Source: UBA1952 sp965246905
GTDB taxonomy: Bacteria; Bacteroidota; Bacteroidia; Chitinophagales; Chitinophagaceae
DNA: 64,000 nt
Direction of reading: 5' to 3'
NCBI GenBank assembly: GCA_965246905.1
Contig: CBDFFZ010000009.1
Span: forward strand, 62,001-126,000
Shown piece by piece: positions 25,690 to 34,701 of the stretch. Under the pieces are notes generated by a model. It saw only the letters and a list, made by a program, of their open reading frames with translations. It was not told where the DNA came from and ran no database searches. A program made the position numbers and the translations under genes. Position 1 is the stretch's first letter. Each line of letters opens with the position of its first letter.

Positions 25690-26400
25690 TCATCGTGGCA
25701 CCAGTTTCACTTTGCAGATGAACCATGGCACGGGCTCACAGCCATTTGCTTCATCGTTCATATGATCGAGAACAGGCTGCGGTGAGCTGATCTCTTCAAA
25801 CAGCCCATGACTGTTCATTCTGAGGCCGAACCGCTCACAGAGCTCACTGCCCAGATCGTGGCAATGGAAAGAATGAAAGTCCCCGCCATCCTCTATCCCG
25901 ATGATATCATAACCAAGAAACTCTTCGGTGTCCGATTCCGGGATTCGCTTCAGCAGTTGTGAGTAGATCCCTACATCCCCTTCATCCGCACGTTTAGGTT
26001 TGCTTGCATCAATTACCTCAGCCGTCCGGCTTTCCGAAACGTAGATGGCCATCAGCCTTGCATCCCGCACGTCCGGAAAGAACAGGCTCAAATATTCTTT
26101 TGCCGCATCGACGGTGGTGAACACGTTCGGCCATCCGAGACGCCCCTCTTCGAAAGCGGCGTCCAACCACTTCCTTATCCCCGCCACGGTCTTCCCGTCG
26201 GGAACCAGCTCCTTCGGCAGCGCTTCGAGCTGCCTGTCATTCCCTGTCGTCCAGGAATAGGACCAGCAGCCGACCAGGCTGTCGTTGATGCAGTCGCTGC
26301 ACGTAGATACCGTTTTCGGCTTCAGCGTGCCGAAGTCCAGAGGCCGTTCAACCATCAGAAAATAGCCGCCGAGAAAATACCGTTCCATCGAAATGAGCAT
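25690..26400 (-). CDS. Unknown soluble protein, 236 residues
   Basis: ATG 26400 (MLISMERYFLGGYFLMVERP) is preferred. The frame stays open to 26562, but the extension is Cys-, Lys- and Pro-rich and looks non-coding. A CSDCIND motif near residue 38, a Trp-rich segment (SLVGCWSYSWTTGNDR) and an acidic C-terminal half (IIGIEDGGDFHSFHCHDLG) are visible. It resembles the immunity- or SMI1-like orphans of Bacteroidota in style, but I cannot assign a family. Confidence 0.55.
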   Translation of the reverse strand: MLISMERYFLGGYFLMVERPLDFGTLKPKTVSTCSDCINDSLVGCWSYSWTTGNDRQLEALPKELVPDGKTVAGIRKWLDAAFEEGRLGWPNVFTTVDAAKEYLSLFFPDVRDARLMAIYVSESRTAEVIDASKPKRADEGDVGIYSQLLKRIPESDTEEFLGYDIIGIEDGGDFHSFHCHDLGSELCERFGLRMNSHGLFEEISSPQPVLDHMNDEANGCEPVPWFICKVKLVPR

Positions 26401-26574
26401 CGTAGCCAAAGGTAGGGGCAGGCATCTGAAAGGCCCCTGCTTATGTGCGCGACATATTCCCCATGAGGCAAACATACGTTCAGGCCGGCAGCCGAAAGCG
26501 TGCCAATCGCCCTTGCTGGCGGGCTTTTTGATCGCTGTTGAAAAGTTTTTGGAAAGCGGCAACTTTTATTTCGT

Positions 26575-26605
26575 TACTATTGGCATCGTTTTAATGATAC
26601 TATTG
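26575..26605 (+). promoter_or_regulatory. Candidate operator/promoter of the mutasome operon
   Basis: The word TACTATTG occurs twice in direct orientation, at 26575-26582 and 26598-26605, 23 bases apart and 15 bases before the imuA-like start. Between them lies the imperfect palindrome ATCGTT-TT-AATGAT. TACTATTG is one base from the Bacteroidota -7 consensus TAnnTTTG. It may be promoter, SOS operator or both. Confidence 0.35.
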
Positions 26606-26620
26606 ATTTAATAAATACAT

Positions 26621-27361
26621 ATGGCAGCGCATGACACCAAAGAACAGGACATCAGGCAACTAAAGAGCCAGATTCTTGCCATGCAGGGCCTGTCGCGTCC
26701 CGCCGAAGCTGAAACGATCCGTACCGGTCTTGGTAATATCGAAAATGCCTTCCCCAATCAGACCTTTCCAACCGGTGCCGTCCATGAGTTCACCAGCACT
26801 GCATCTATAGATGGTGCGGCTACAAATGGCTTTATGGCCGGGCTGCTTAGCTGCCTGATGCAATCCAAAGGGTCATGCCTTTGGGTCAGTACCAAACGAA
26901 AGGTTTTTCCGCCAGCCCTTAAGGCATTCGGCATTGCGCCCGAGCGCATCATCTTTATTGACATTGCAAGAGACAAGGAAGCCTTGTGGACGATTGAGGA
27001 AGCCCTGAAATGCAAATCCCTCTCTGCCGTAGTGGGCGAACTAAGCAGCCTGGACTTTACTGCATCGAGACGTCTGCAACTGGCCGTCGAGCATAGCCGG
27101 GTTACCGGCTTTATTCATCGCCAGCAACCCAAAACAGAAAACAATATTGCCTGCGTCTCGCGCTGGAAGATTACCCCGCTTTTAAGCTGGCAACAGGACG
27201 ATGCGCCGGGTATCGGGTTTCCGAGGTGGAATGTCGAACTGCTCAAGGTGCGCAATGGTCAGCCAGGCACTTGGCAGGTAGAATGGACTACTACCGGCTT
27301 CCAGGAAGTCCCTCTTTTCTCTCAGACAGTGGTGCGCCCCGGCATCCGAAAAACCGGTTAA
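26621..27361 (+). CDS. imuA: ImuA-like RecA-fold mutasome protein
   Basis: A 246-residue RecA-like protein of the ImuA family. It has LKSQILAMQGL near the N-terminus, TFPTGAVHEFTS where a Walker A region would lie, and CLWVSTKRKVFPPALKAFGI further on. No intact GxxxxGKS loop is visible, as in this family. ImuA proteins work with ImuB and DnaE2 in error-prone bypass of DNA damage. The gene is followed by imuB after one base and then dnaE2 after 12, so all three should be made together. Family call rests on both sequence and operon. Confidence 0.85.
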   Translation: MAAHDTKEQDIRQLKSQILAMQGLSRPAEAETIRTGLGNIENAFPNQTFPTGAVHEFTSTASIDGAATNGFMAGLLSCLMQSKGSCLWVSTKRKVFPPALKAFGIAPERIIFIDIARDKEALWTIEEALKCKSLSAVVGELSSLDFTASRRLQLAVEHSRVTGFIHRQQPKTENNIACVSRWKITPLLSWQQDDAPGIGFPRWNVELLKVRNGQPGTWQVEWTTTGFQEVPLFSQTVVRPGIRKTG

Positions 27362-27362
27362 G

Positions 27363-28862
27363 ATGGCCAGACGCTTTGCAGCCATATGGTTCCGTCATTT
27401 AGCCACGGATTGGGTTACCCGCCGCAGACCGGATTTGCGCACCGTACCCTTTGTCCTGGCTGCGCCGGAACGGGGCCGCGTGGTCGTTAAGGCCGCCAAC
27501 AGGCCAGCACAAGAGAAGGGGGCCAATACAGGTATGGTAGTTGCCGATTGCCGCGCTATCCTGCCTGCCTTGCAGGTATTCGATCATATGCCGGGATTGG
27601 CAGAAAAGACTTTGACCGGCCTTGCGGAATGGTGCCTGCGTTTTACGCCGATTGCGGCCACCCAACCGCCGGACGGACTGATGCTGGATATCAGCGGCTG
27701 TGCGCATTTGTGGGGCGGCGAAAAGCCTTACCTGAAAGACATGGTCGGCAGGCTGAGCGGATTCGGCTATGATACCCGCGCCGCCATTACCGATACGGTC
27801 GGTTCAGCCTGGGCGGTATCGCGCTACGGCAGCACGGCAGCCATCATTGAGAGCGGCAGGCAAAGGGAAGCTTTGCAGGCCCTGCCACCGGCAGCCTTGC
27901 GGTTGCCACCCGAAAGCATTGAGCGCTTAGAGAAGCTTGGGCTGTCCACGATTGCCAGCTTTATGGATATGCCGCGCGCAGCGTTACGCAGGCGCTTCGG
28001 CACGGTGCTGATTGAAATGCTGGATAAGGCGTTAGGCACTCTGCCGGAAATGCTGATCCCCATCCGGCCTTTGCAGCCCTATCAGGAACGCTTGCCAAGC
28101 TATGAGCTGATCCGCACCCGCAAGGGCATTGAGATTGCTTTACAGAAGCTGTTAGAAGCGCTTTGCCAGCGCCTTGCTGTAGAAGATAAGGGGCTAAGAG
28201 CGGCAACCTTCAAAGCCCACCGCGCCGATGGCAATATCCAGCAGATCGAGATTGGCACCAACCGGGCAACGCGCGATATCGGACACCTTTTAAAACTGTT
28301 TGGCCTGAAGATCGACACCATGACCCCGGCCCTGGGCTTTGAGCTGTTTTTACTGGAAGCAACCATCGTTGAAGACATCGACGTAGAAATGGATCAGCTC
28401 TGGCAATTGGGCAAGCAAGAGGAAGAAAAAGACGTGGCCGAACTTTTAGACCGCATTGCGGGCAAGATAGGTACAAACGCCATTCACCGCTTTTTGCCGG
28501 CAGAGCAGTACTGGCCGGAGCGTTCCATCAAACACAGCACATCCCTACAGGAAAAAACGCAAACCATCTGGCGCACCGACCGGCCAAGGCCCGTGCACCT
28601 GTTATCCTATCCTGAGCCGATCGAGGTCATGGTGCAATTGCCGGACTATCCGCCGCTGCATTTTACATACAAGGGCAAGGTGCATCGCGTCAGGAACGCG
28701 GACGGGCCGGAGCGCATCGAACAGGAATGGTGGCTGGAGCGTGGCGAGCACCGGGATTACTACTGCGTGGAAGATGAGACGGGCGGGCGGTACTGGCTGT
28801 TTCGCCTGGGCAGCTATGCAGGCAGCAATCCCAAATGGTTCATTCACGGCTTTTTCGCTTAA
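27363..28862 (+). CDS. imuB: ImuB, inactive Y-family polymerase of the mutasome
   Basis: A 499-residue Y-family polymerase relative. The opening RRFAAIWFRHLATDW replaces the usual first catalytic Asp motif, and LMLDISGCAHLWGGE replaces the Ser-Asp-Glu motif, so the catalytic carboxylates appear to be missing. This is normal for ImuB, which acts as an adapter that links DnaE2 to the sliding clamp. A helix-hairpin-helix-like part (LPPESIERLEKLGLSTIAS) and a little-finger domain follow. The last part has PRPVHLLSYPEPIEVMVQ. Operon with imuA and dnaE2. Confidence 0.9.
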   Translation: MARRFAAIWFRHLATDWVTRRRPDLRTVPFVLAAPERGRVVVKAANRPAQEKGANTGMVVADCRAILPALQVFDHMPGLAEKTLTGLAEWCLRFTPIAATQPPDGLMLDISGCAHLWGGEKPYLKDMVGRLSGFGYDTRAAITDTVGSAWAVSRYGSTAAIIESGRQREALQALPPAALRLPPESIERLEKLGLSTIASFMDMPRAALRRRFGTVLIEMLDKALGTLPEMLIPIRPLQPYQERLPSYELIRTRKGIEIALQKLLEALCQRLAVEDKGLRAATFKAHRADGNIQQIEIGTNRATRDIGHLLKLFGLKIDTMTPALGFELFLLEATIVEDIDVEMDQLWQLGKQEEEKDVAELLDRIAGKIGTNAIHRFLPAEQYWPERSIKHSTSLQEKTQTIWRTDRPRPVHLLSYPEPIEVMVQLPDYPPLHFTYKGKVHRVRNADGPERIEQEWWLERGEHRDYYCVEDETGGRYWLFRLGSYAGSNPKWFIHGFFA

Positions 28863-28874
28863 CAGACGGTTCTT

Positions 28875-31800
28875 ATGCGCTACACGGAATTACAGGTAAC
28901 CAGTAATTTTTCCTTTCTCAGGGGCGGATCACACCCCGAGGAACTGGTGGCGCAGGCGCTTGCCTATGGCTACACCGAGCTTGCCATCACCGACCACAAT
29001 ACACTGGCGGGCATTGTCCGTGCCCATGCCGCAGCGAAGGGCAAACCTATCCGCATTATCCCGGCCTGCCGATTAGACTTGCTTGATGGAATCAGCCTGC
29101 TTGCTTATCCTACCAGCCGGGAAGCTTATGCCTCATTATCGGCCTTGCTCACTCTTGGTAACCGGCGCACCGAAAAAGGCCATTGCCATCTTTATAAGAA
29201 GGACGTTTACGAATATGCAGCAGGCAGCTTGTTTATCGCCGTGCCGCCCGATAGCCTGAATGAACAGCGCCTGATCGATGAGCAGTACGTGCGCACTTTG
29301 CAGGAATACCAAACGCATTTGGGCAAGGCGCTGTATTTAGGGTTGATCTGCACCTATACGGGCGATGACGGCAAAAAGATGTTCCAGCTTAACCGGTTGG
29401 CTACGTTGCTCAGCGTTCCGCTCGTTGCGATCAATGATGTGCATTACCACCATCCCGGGCGCAGGGAGTTGCAGGATGTGCTGACCTGTATCCGCGAGAA
29501 ATGCACCATTTACAACGCAGGCTACAAGCTGTGCCAGAACGCAGAACGGCATTTAAAACCCGATAGCGAGATGAAGCGGCTATTCAGGCATTACCCTGAT
29601 GCCATTGCCCGCACCCGCGAGATTGCTGATGCCTGTCAGTTCTCTTTAGACAGCCTTAAATACGTCTATCCCGAAGAGCTGACCACCGAAGGGCGCACCC
29701 CGCAGCAAGAGCTTGAATACCTGACCTGGCAGGGGGCGGCAGAACACTTTGGCGGCGCTATTCCCGCAAAGCTGGAAGCCACTATCAGGGAAGAACTGGC
29801 CTTTATGGAAGCCAAGGATTATGCGCCCTATTTTTTAACGGTGCATGACTTTGTGCGCTTTGCCCGAGATCGCAACATCTTGTGTCAGGGGCGCGGCTCT
29901 GCTGCTAATTCAGTCGTTTGCTATTGCCTCGGCATCACATCCGTTGACCCGACCAAATTCAAGCTGCTGTTTGCCCGTTTTATGAGTGATGCGCGGAACG
30001 AGCCGCCGGATATTGATGTGGATTTCGAGCATGAGCGGCGCGAAGAAGTCATGCAGTATATTTTCAACAAATACGGGCGCGACCGTGCGGCCATTGTGGC
30101 AACGGTAACACAAGTGCATTCCAAAGGAGCTATCCGCGATGTCGGTAAGGCAATGGGCTTGTCAGTCGATGCCATTAGCAGGCTGTCCGGCTCACTTTGG
30201 GAACTGACGGATGACTGGATTGCGGGCAAAACTGTTTCCGAGAACGGCTTTGACCCCAACGATGCGCATCTGCGCGAGGTGCTAAATCTTACGGCGCAGT
30301 ACGTGGGCTTCCCGCGCCAGCTCGGGCAACACACCGGCGGCTTTGTCATCACGCAAGGCAAGCTGAGCGACCTGTGCCCTATCCTCAACGCAAGGATGGA
30401 AAACCGCACCTGCATCGAATGGAATAAGGACGATATTGATGCGTTAGGCTTTTTGAAAGTCGATGTGCTGGCGCTTGGGATGCTGACCTGCATCCGCAAA
30501 GCATTTGATGTTGCCAAAGCACATTACGGGCTTGACCTTAGCCTTGCCAAAATCAATAAGGAGGACGATCCCAAAGTATTCGATATGATCTGCAAAGCCG
30601 ATACGATTGGCGTGTTCCAGATCGAGAGCCGGGCGCAGATGTCCATGCTGCCGCGCCTTAAACCCCGCTGCTTTTATGACCTGGTGATTGAAGTGGCGAT
30701 TGTACGGCCCGGCCCTATTCAGGGGGACATGGTGCATCCTTACTTGCGGCGGCGCGAAGGCAAAGAGAAGGTGGAATACCCTTCTAAGGAACTGGAAGAA
30801 ATTTTAGGCCGCACGCTTGGGGTGCCGTTGTTCCAGGAGCAGGCGATGGAAATTGCTATAGTTGCCGCAGGCTTTACCCCGGCACAAGCCGACCAACTCA
30901 GGCGCTCGATGGCGACGTTTAAAGCAAAGGGTATGGTCAGCCAACTGCAAAAGGATTTGGTGAGCGGTATGATGGCACGGGGCTATAGGCAAGAATTCGC
31001 CATGCGCATCTTTAAACAATTAGAGGGCTTCGGCTCTTATGGCTTCCCGGAAAGCCATGCCGCCTCTTTCGCCTTGCTTGTTTATGCTTCATGTTGGCTC
31101 AAATGCTATTACCCGGATGTCTTTGCCTGTGCGCTATTGAATAGTATGCCGATGGGCTTTTACCAGCCTGCGCAGATCGTCATTGATGCCCGAAAGCACG
31201 GGGTCGAGATCAGGCCCGTGGACATCAATCATTCCACCTGGGATAACCAGTTGCAGGAACGGGCCGGACAATATTGCGCCATGCGGCTTGGCTTCCGGCA
31301 GATTAGGGGCATGCGCGAGGAAGATTGCTGGCTGCTGACCGCTGCGCGGCAACAGCCGTACACGACCATCACGCAGTTGATCGATGCCGGAATGTCGATT
31401 GCTGCTTTGGAAAGACTTGCTGATGCTGACGCCTTTCGTTCCTTAGGCCTTGACCGGCGGCAGGCGCTTTGGGAAGTGTCTGCCCTGGCAGACCGGCCCA
31501 CCGGCATGTTTGGCGGCCAGTCAGCGGCACCGTTGGCAGAAGCAACAATCAGCCTGCCGCAGATGTCACCCGCCGAGCATGTAGTACAGGACTACAGCAG
31601 CACATCCCTCTCGCTGAAAGCGCATCCGGTCAGCTTTGTCCGTGAAAAGATGCGCCAGCAAAATATCGCATCCACCCACGATATGAGCCAGTGGGTGGAC
31701 GGCTCATTGGTGAGAACGGCAGGGCTGGTATTAGTCCGGCAACGACCCGGCACGGCCACCGGGATCTGTTTTATCACCATCGAAGATGAGACCGGCGTTG

Positions 31801-32105
31801 CAAACCTCGTTGTGTTCAGAAAATTATTTGATAAGTACCGCAGCGTTATCCTGCGCTCAAGGTTGCTCATGGTAGAAGGAAAGCTGCAAAAAGAGGGCGA
31901 GGTAACGCATGTGATCGTGCACCACCTTTACAATCTATCGCACCTGTTAGCAGAAATGATGGCAACCGATAGCGGGCAATCAGATTTGCTGACACTGGCA
32001 AGGGCAGATGAAAACGATGGTAAGTTCCCGGCCCATGACGAGCGCGACAGGAACAAAAAACCGGTGCAGATCGAGTTGTTTGATAACAGCCGGGACTTTA
32101 GATAA
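28875..32105 (+). CDS. dnaE2: Error-prone DNA polymerase III alpha, DnaE2
   Basis: A 1076-residue C-family polymerase. The PHP domain opens with YTELQVTSNFSFLRGGSHPE and AITDHNTLAGIVRAH. The palm holds PPDIDVDFEHERREEVMQYI with the two catalytic Asp, and DALGFLKVDVLALGML with the third. FGSYGFPESHAASFALLVY is the DnaE2-type fingers motif, and an OB-fold (GICFITIEDETGVANLVVF) lies near the end. It copies past lesions at low fidelity. Length and operon with imuA/imuB set it apart from the replicative DnaE1. Confidence 0.95.
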   Translation: MRYTELQVTSNFSFLRGGSHPEELVAQALAYGYTELAITDHNTLAGIVRAHAAAKGKPIRIIPACRLDLLDGISLLAYPTSREAYASLSALLTLGNRRTEKGHCHLYKKDVYEYAAGSLFIAVPPDSLNEQRLIDEQYVRTLQEYQTHLGKALYLGLICTYTGDDGKKMFQLNRLATLLSVPLVAINDVHYHHPGRRELQDVLTCIREKCTIYNAGYKLCQNAERHLKPDSEMKRLFRHYPDAIARTREIADACQFSLDSLKYVYPEELTTEGRTPQQELEYLTWQGAAEHFGGAIPAKLEATIREELAFMEAKDYAPYFLTVHDFVRFARDRNILCQGRGSAANSVVCYCLGITSVDPTKFKLLFARFMSDARNEPPDIDVDFEHERREEVMQYIFNKYGRDRAAIVATVTQVHSKGAIRDVGKAMGLSVDAISRLSGSLWELTDDWIAGKTVSENGFDPNDAHLREVLNLTAQYVGFPRQLGQHTGGFVITQGKLSDLCPILNARMENRTCIEWNKDDIDALGFLKVDVLALGMLTCIRKAFDVAKAHYGLDLSLAKINKEDDPKVFDMICKADTIGVFQIESRAQMSMLPRLKPRCFYDLVIEVAIVRPGPIQGDMVHPYLRRREGKEKVEYPSKELEEILGRTLGVPLFQEQAMEIAIVAAGFTPAQADQLRRSMATFKAKGMVSQLQKDLVSGMMARGYRQEFAMRIFKQLEGFGSYGFPESHAASFALLVYASCWLKCYYPDVFACALLNSMPMGFYQPAQIVIDARKHGVEIRPVDINHSTWDNQLQERAGQYCAMRLGFRQIRGMREEDCWLLTAARQQPYTTITQLIDAGMSIAALERLADADAFRSLGLDRRQALWEVSALADRPTGMFGGQSAAPLAEATISLPQMSPAEHVVQDYSSTSLSLKAHPVSFVREKMRQQNIASTHDMSQWVDGSLVRTAGLVLVRQRPGTATGICFITIEDETGVANLVVFRKLFDKYRSVILRSRLLMVEGKLQKEGEVTHVIVHHLYNLSHLLAEMMATDSGQSDLLTLARADENDGKFPAHDERDRNKKPVQIELFDNSRDFR

Positions 32106-32321
32106 TATTAAACACTTACAATTGCAGTGCATCGGACAATAAAGTTGATGGCTAAGAAGGACATGGTCAGAAGGCGATACTGGCCTGTTGGATTCCTGCT
32201 AACTATAGGCTGCAACTGAACGGCTGGAAATTAACCTACGGTCTATAATTTCATGATAAGGATTACTGCCCTCTGTTCATATATTCAGGGCAGAAACTTT
32301 TACCAACCTTCTTGCAATTAT

Positions 32322-32993
32322 ATGCTCCACCTAAAATCGCTGCCTTTAATATTTCTGCTGTTCTCAGGCACTCTTACCCATGCACAGACGGGTACCGGCT
32401 GGGATCACCATATATCAACCCTGCTATTTGGCATTCATCCCACCCAAAACAGGGCTATGCTGGTAGCACGGTTGTCAAAAGTTAAACAGCTACGTGAAAC
32501 TGTTGAGGTTTCAAGAGAAACGCCGGAAGGACCCACTTACGCATATTTCAGGTTTTCCTTCACGAAGCATCCGGCCTTCGATATCAGTCCGGACAGTGCC
32601 TCTATCAATGTGGACACATCCGCAACCCTTCCTGCATTTCCGGGGCCGGTGCCTAAAAGCGATGCGTATAACACTACTATCGATATGCACTTCGATTTTC
32701 ACACGCCTGCTGCGATGGCAGCCGCCTATAAAAAACTGTGCGCTTATGCAGTTGCTGAACACAAAGATATAGCAGAGGTTCAGGCAGCAGGTGAGGCATC
32801 TCCATCACAGGTGGACCCACTTGACGGCGATGCGTACCGCGTCTTCGATAATGAGGATGGCGGGGAGGTAAAAAGAATAGAGATCAGAACCCAGGCAATT
32901 CAGCCTGATGGGAAGATCACCCGGCCAGCAACCAAGGGCACAAGCAACAAAGTGTACCGCATTTATCTTACCTTTTCCAATTCGGCATATTAA
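32322..32993 (+). CDS. Unknown secreted protein
   Basis: A 223-residue protein from ATG 32322, which gives a signal peptide LHLKSLPLIFLLFSGTLTHA cut before QTGTG; the frame opens at 32253 without such a signal. The mature part is Pro/Ser/Thr-rich with a beta-like TTIDMHFDFHTPAAMAAAYK segment and ends KVYRIYLTFSNSAY. No family recognised. Probably periplasmic. Confidence 0.6.
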   Translation: MLHLKSLPLIFLLFSGTLTHAQTGTGWDHHISTLLFGIHPTQNRAMLVARLSKVKQLRETVEVSRETPEGPTYAYFRFSFTKHPAFDISPDSASINVDTSATLPAFPGPVPKSDAYNTTIDMHFDFHTPAAMAAAYKKLCAYAVAEHKDIAEVQAAGEASPSQVDPLDGDAYRVFDNEDGGEVKRIEIRTQAIQPDGKITRPATKGTSNKVYRIYLTFSNSAY

Positions 32994-33002
32994 TTGCAGG
33001 TA

Positions 33003-33305
33003 ATGGGATATAAAAAGGTTTGCTTTAGCTGCCGGAAAGCTTTCAGCTTAGGTAATGATCTGGCTATGATTTCACCAGGTAAGAAATGTCCGGAGTGCGG
33101 CAATGAAGCCTCATTGCTCAACCACAAGTTCAGACCACCTAAACAAAGTGATTCAAAGGCATGGGAACTGGCTGAATACTTAGTTGGTCATGGATTTATG
33201 TTCGATCATCAATCGAAGTGGATTGCCAGAGGTACATACATTGACGTCCCATACCCAACCACTATGGAAGAAGCCGTACATTTTGTAGCTGCTTTTAAAA
33301 AATAA
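33003..33305 (+). CDS. Small zinc-ribbon protein, 100 residues
   Basis: ATG 33003 (MGYKKVCFSCRKAFSLG). It has two Cys pairs, CFSCRKAF and CPECGNEA, forming a zinc ribbon, then a C-terminal part with WELAEYLVGHGFMFDHQSK and YPTTMEEAVHFVAAF. This layout is common among small Bacteroidota orphans. It sits 9 bases after the secreted protein gene; a shared transcript is likely. Confidence 0.65.
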   Translation: MGYKKVCFSCRKAFSLGNDLAMISPGKKCPECGNEASLLNHKFRPPKQSDSKAWELAEYLVGHGFMFDHQSKWIARGTYIDVPYPTTMEEAVHFVAAFKK

Positions 33306-33353
33306 CAGAGCCGAAAGAGAAAAGGGGGGAGATATAATTACCGGGACGGGACT

Positions 33354-33464
33354 ATGAGTAAGGTACTAAAGGAGCTCGGGCAAGGTTTTGCTCCTTTGCT
33401 GGCTGTTATAGTGGGGCTGCTGTTTGCTGTATTATTCCCGCTCATCGCTTTTTTTATTGCCTGA
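33354..33464 (+). CDS. Tiny single-span membrane protein, 36 residues
   Basis: ATG 33354 gives MSKVLKELGQGFAPLLAVIV followed by GLLFAVLFPLIAFFIA and TGA. It is almost entirely one membrane segment after an amphipathic start. A purine-rich AAAGGGGGGAGA lies 20-30 bases upstream. Too short to assign. Confidence 0.45.
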   Translation: MSKVLKELGQGFAPLLAVIVGLLFAVLFPLIAFFIA

Positions 33465-33507
33465 AGTAAGCCTCACTATGTGACCCGGTTCGGTGCATTC
33501 GTTTGAT

Positions 33508-33678
33508 ATGACAGAGATGGAGAAGAAAGATAAAAGAGCGTCAAAAGACGATGGCGGCCTGTTAGGCCTCTTGTTATTTATTGCATTTGTGACCGTCATG
33601 CTACTGTTGCTTGCAGCTTCATCCTTCCCGGAATGGTTTGGTATTGTTATTGATCCTGCAATAGAAAGTGGAGGCTAA
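33508..33678 (+). CDS. Small single-span membrane protein, 56 residues
   Basis: ATG 33508 (MTEMEKKDKRASKDDGG) is preferred over GTG 33493. A charged start is followed by a strong membrane span (LLGLLLFIAFVTVMLLLLAA) and a short outside tail. Function unknown. It lies 38 bases before the SRAP gene. Confidence 0.5.
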   Translation: MTEMEKKDKRASKDDGGLLGLLLFIAFVTVMLLLLAASSFPEWFGIVIDPAIESGG

Positions 33679-33715
33679 CAAAGAATGAGATGGGACGATT
33701 ACCTAAATTCGTATC

Positions 33716-34432
33716 ATGTGTAACCGCGTAAGGGGCGTCAGCAAGCAGATCATCCGTGACAAATTCGGCGATATCATCATCACCGATGGCGGCAGGGAAG
33801 TGGCGCTCGATGAATTGCCGGACCGCCCGGAAGTATCCTTCGCCTATGATGCGCCGAAGCTGCCGGTGCTTACAGCCCTATCCCCGCAACGCTGGCAGTA
33901 TATGCGGATGAAATATTTGCCGCGTGAAGCCAGCGGCAACCCTGACCTGCAGGCAAAAATCGGGGATTTGCACAATGCGCGGACGGAAGGCATCTTTGAC
34001 AGGTTTTCTTTCAAAAACAGTATTCGCCTGCGCCGCTGCATTATTCCGCTGGAAGGATTTTATGATTTTCAGGGCCGGGGGAAAAAGAAGAACGGCAAAG
34101 AAGATAACCAGTGCTATTATCTTGATCTCAAAGACGGCGAGCTAATCTACGCTGCCGGGGTTTGGGATGTCTGCGATGGACAGGAAGGCTTTGCGATCCT
34201 TACAACGGATGCAAACCCGCTGATGCAGCGCATTCATAATAAGAAACCGCGCCAGCCGCTCATCATCGGGGAAAATGATTGGGCAAGGTGGTTTGGCCCG
34301 CTGAATGACGAGGATATTATTGCCATGTTTGGTATCTATCCCGATGACAACATGAAGGAGCAAGAATATACCTTGCCCAAACCACCGCCATCCAAGCCGC
34401 CCGAACCAAACGGCCCGCCGACTTTGTTTTAA
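33716..34432 (+). CDS. SRAP (YedK/HMCES) abasic-site protein
   Basis: A 238-residue SOS-response-associated peptidase family protein. The start MCNR keeps the catalytic Cys2, which forms a DNA-protein crosslink with abasic sites in single-stranded DNA. Other marks are NARTEGIFDRFSF, RCIIPLEGFYDFQ and the ITTDANPLMQRIHNKKPRQP active-site stretch with its His. The last ~20 residues are Pro-rich. It fits the DNA damage theme of its neighbours (mutasome upstream, ligase downstream). Confidence 0.93.
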   Translation: MCNRVRGVSKQIIRDKFGDIIITDGGREVALDELPDRPEVSFAYDAPKLPVLTALSPQRWQYMRMKYLPREASGNPDLQAKIGDLHNARTEGIFDRFSFKNSIRLRRCIIPLEGFYDFQGRGKKKNGKEDNQCYYLDLKDGELIYAAGVWDVCDGQEGFAILTTDANPLMQRIHNKKPRQPLIIGENDWARWFGPLNDEDIIAMFGIYPDDNMKEQEYTLPKPPPSKPPEPNGPPTLF

Positions 34433-34701
34433 GCAGCAGCAAGATATTAACAACCGTTAATTCCGACCGGCTTTCTGTGCATCAACCACTGGTTGAGCGC
34501 CCTTACAGCAACCTGGGTATTTCATAGACCAGGTTCGTTACTCAAACGGCATTCAGCTTCGATGTTAATATGTCAGTAAATAAGAAGTTTTGCACATAGT
34601 GCCGGGCCACCGGACTCTAAATCAGGTCTTACGATATCCACACCCCGTGTGAACTAAGGTGAATAGCGGTGGATTACTTTTTCGGGCATGATCATACCCG
34701 G

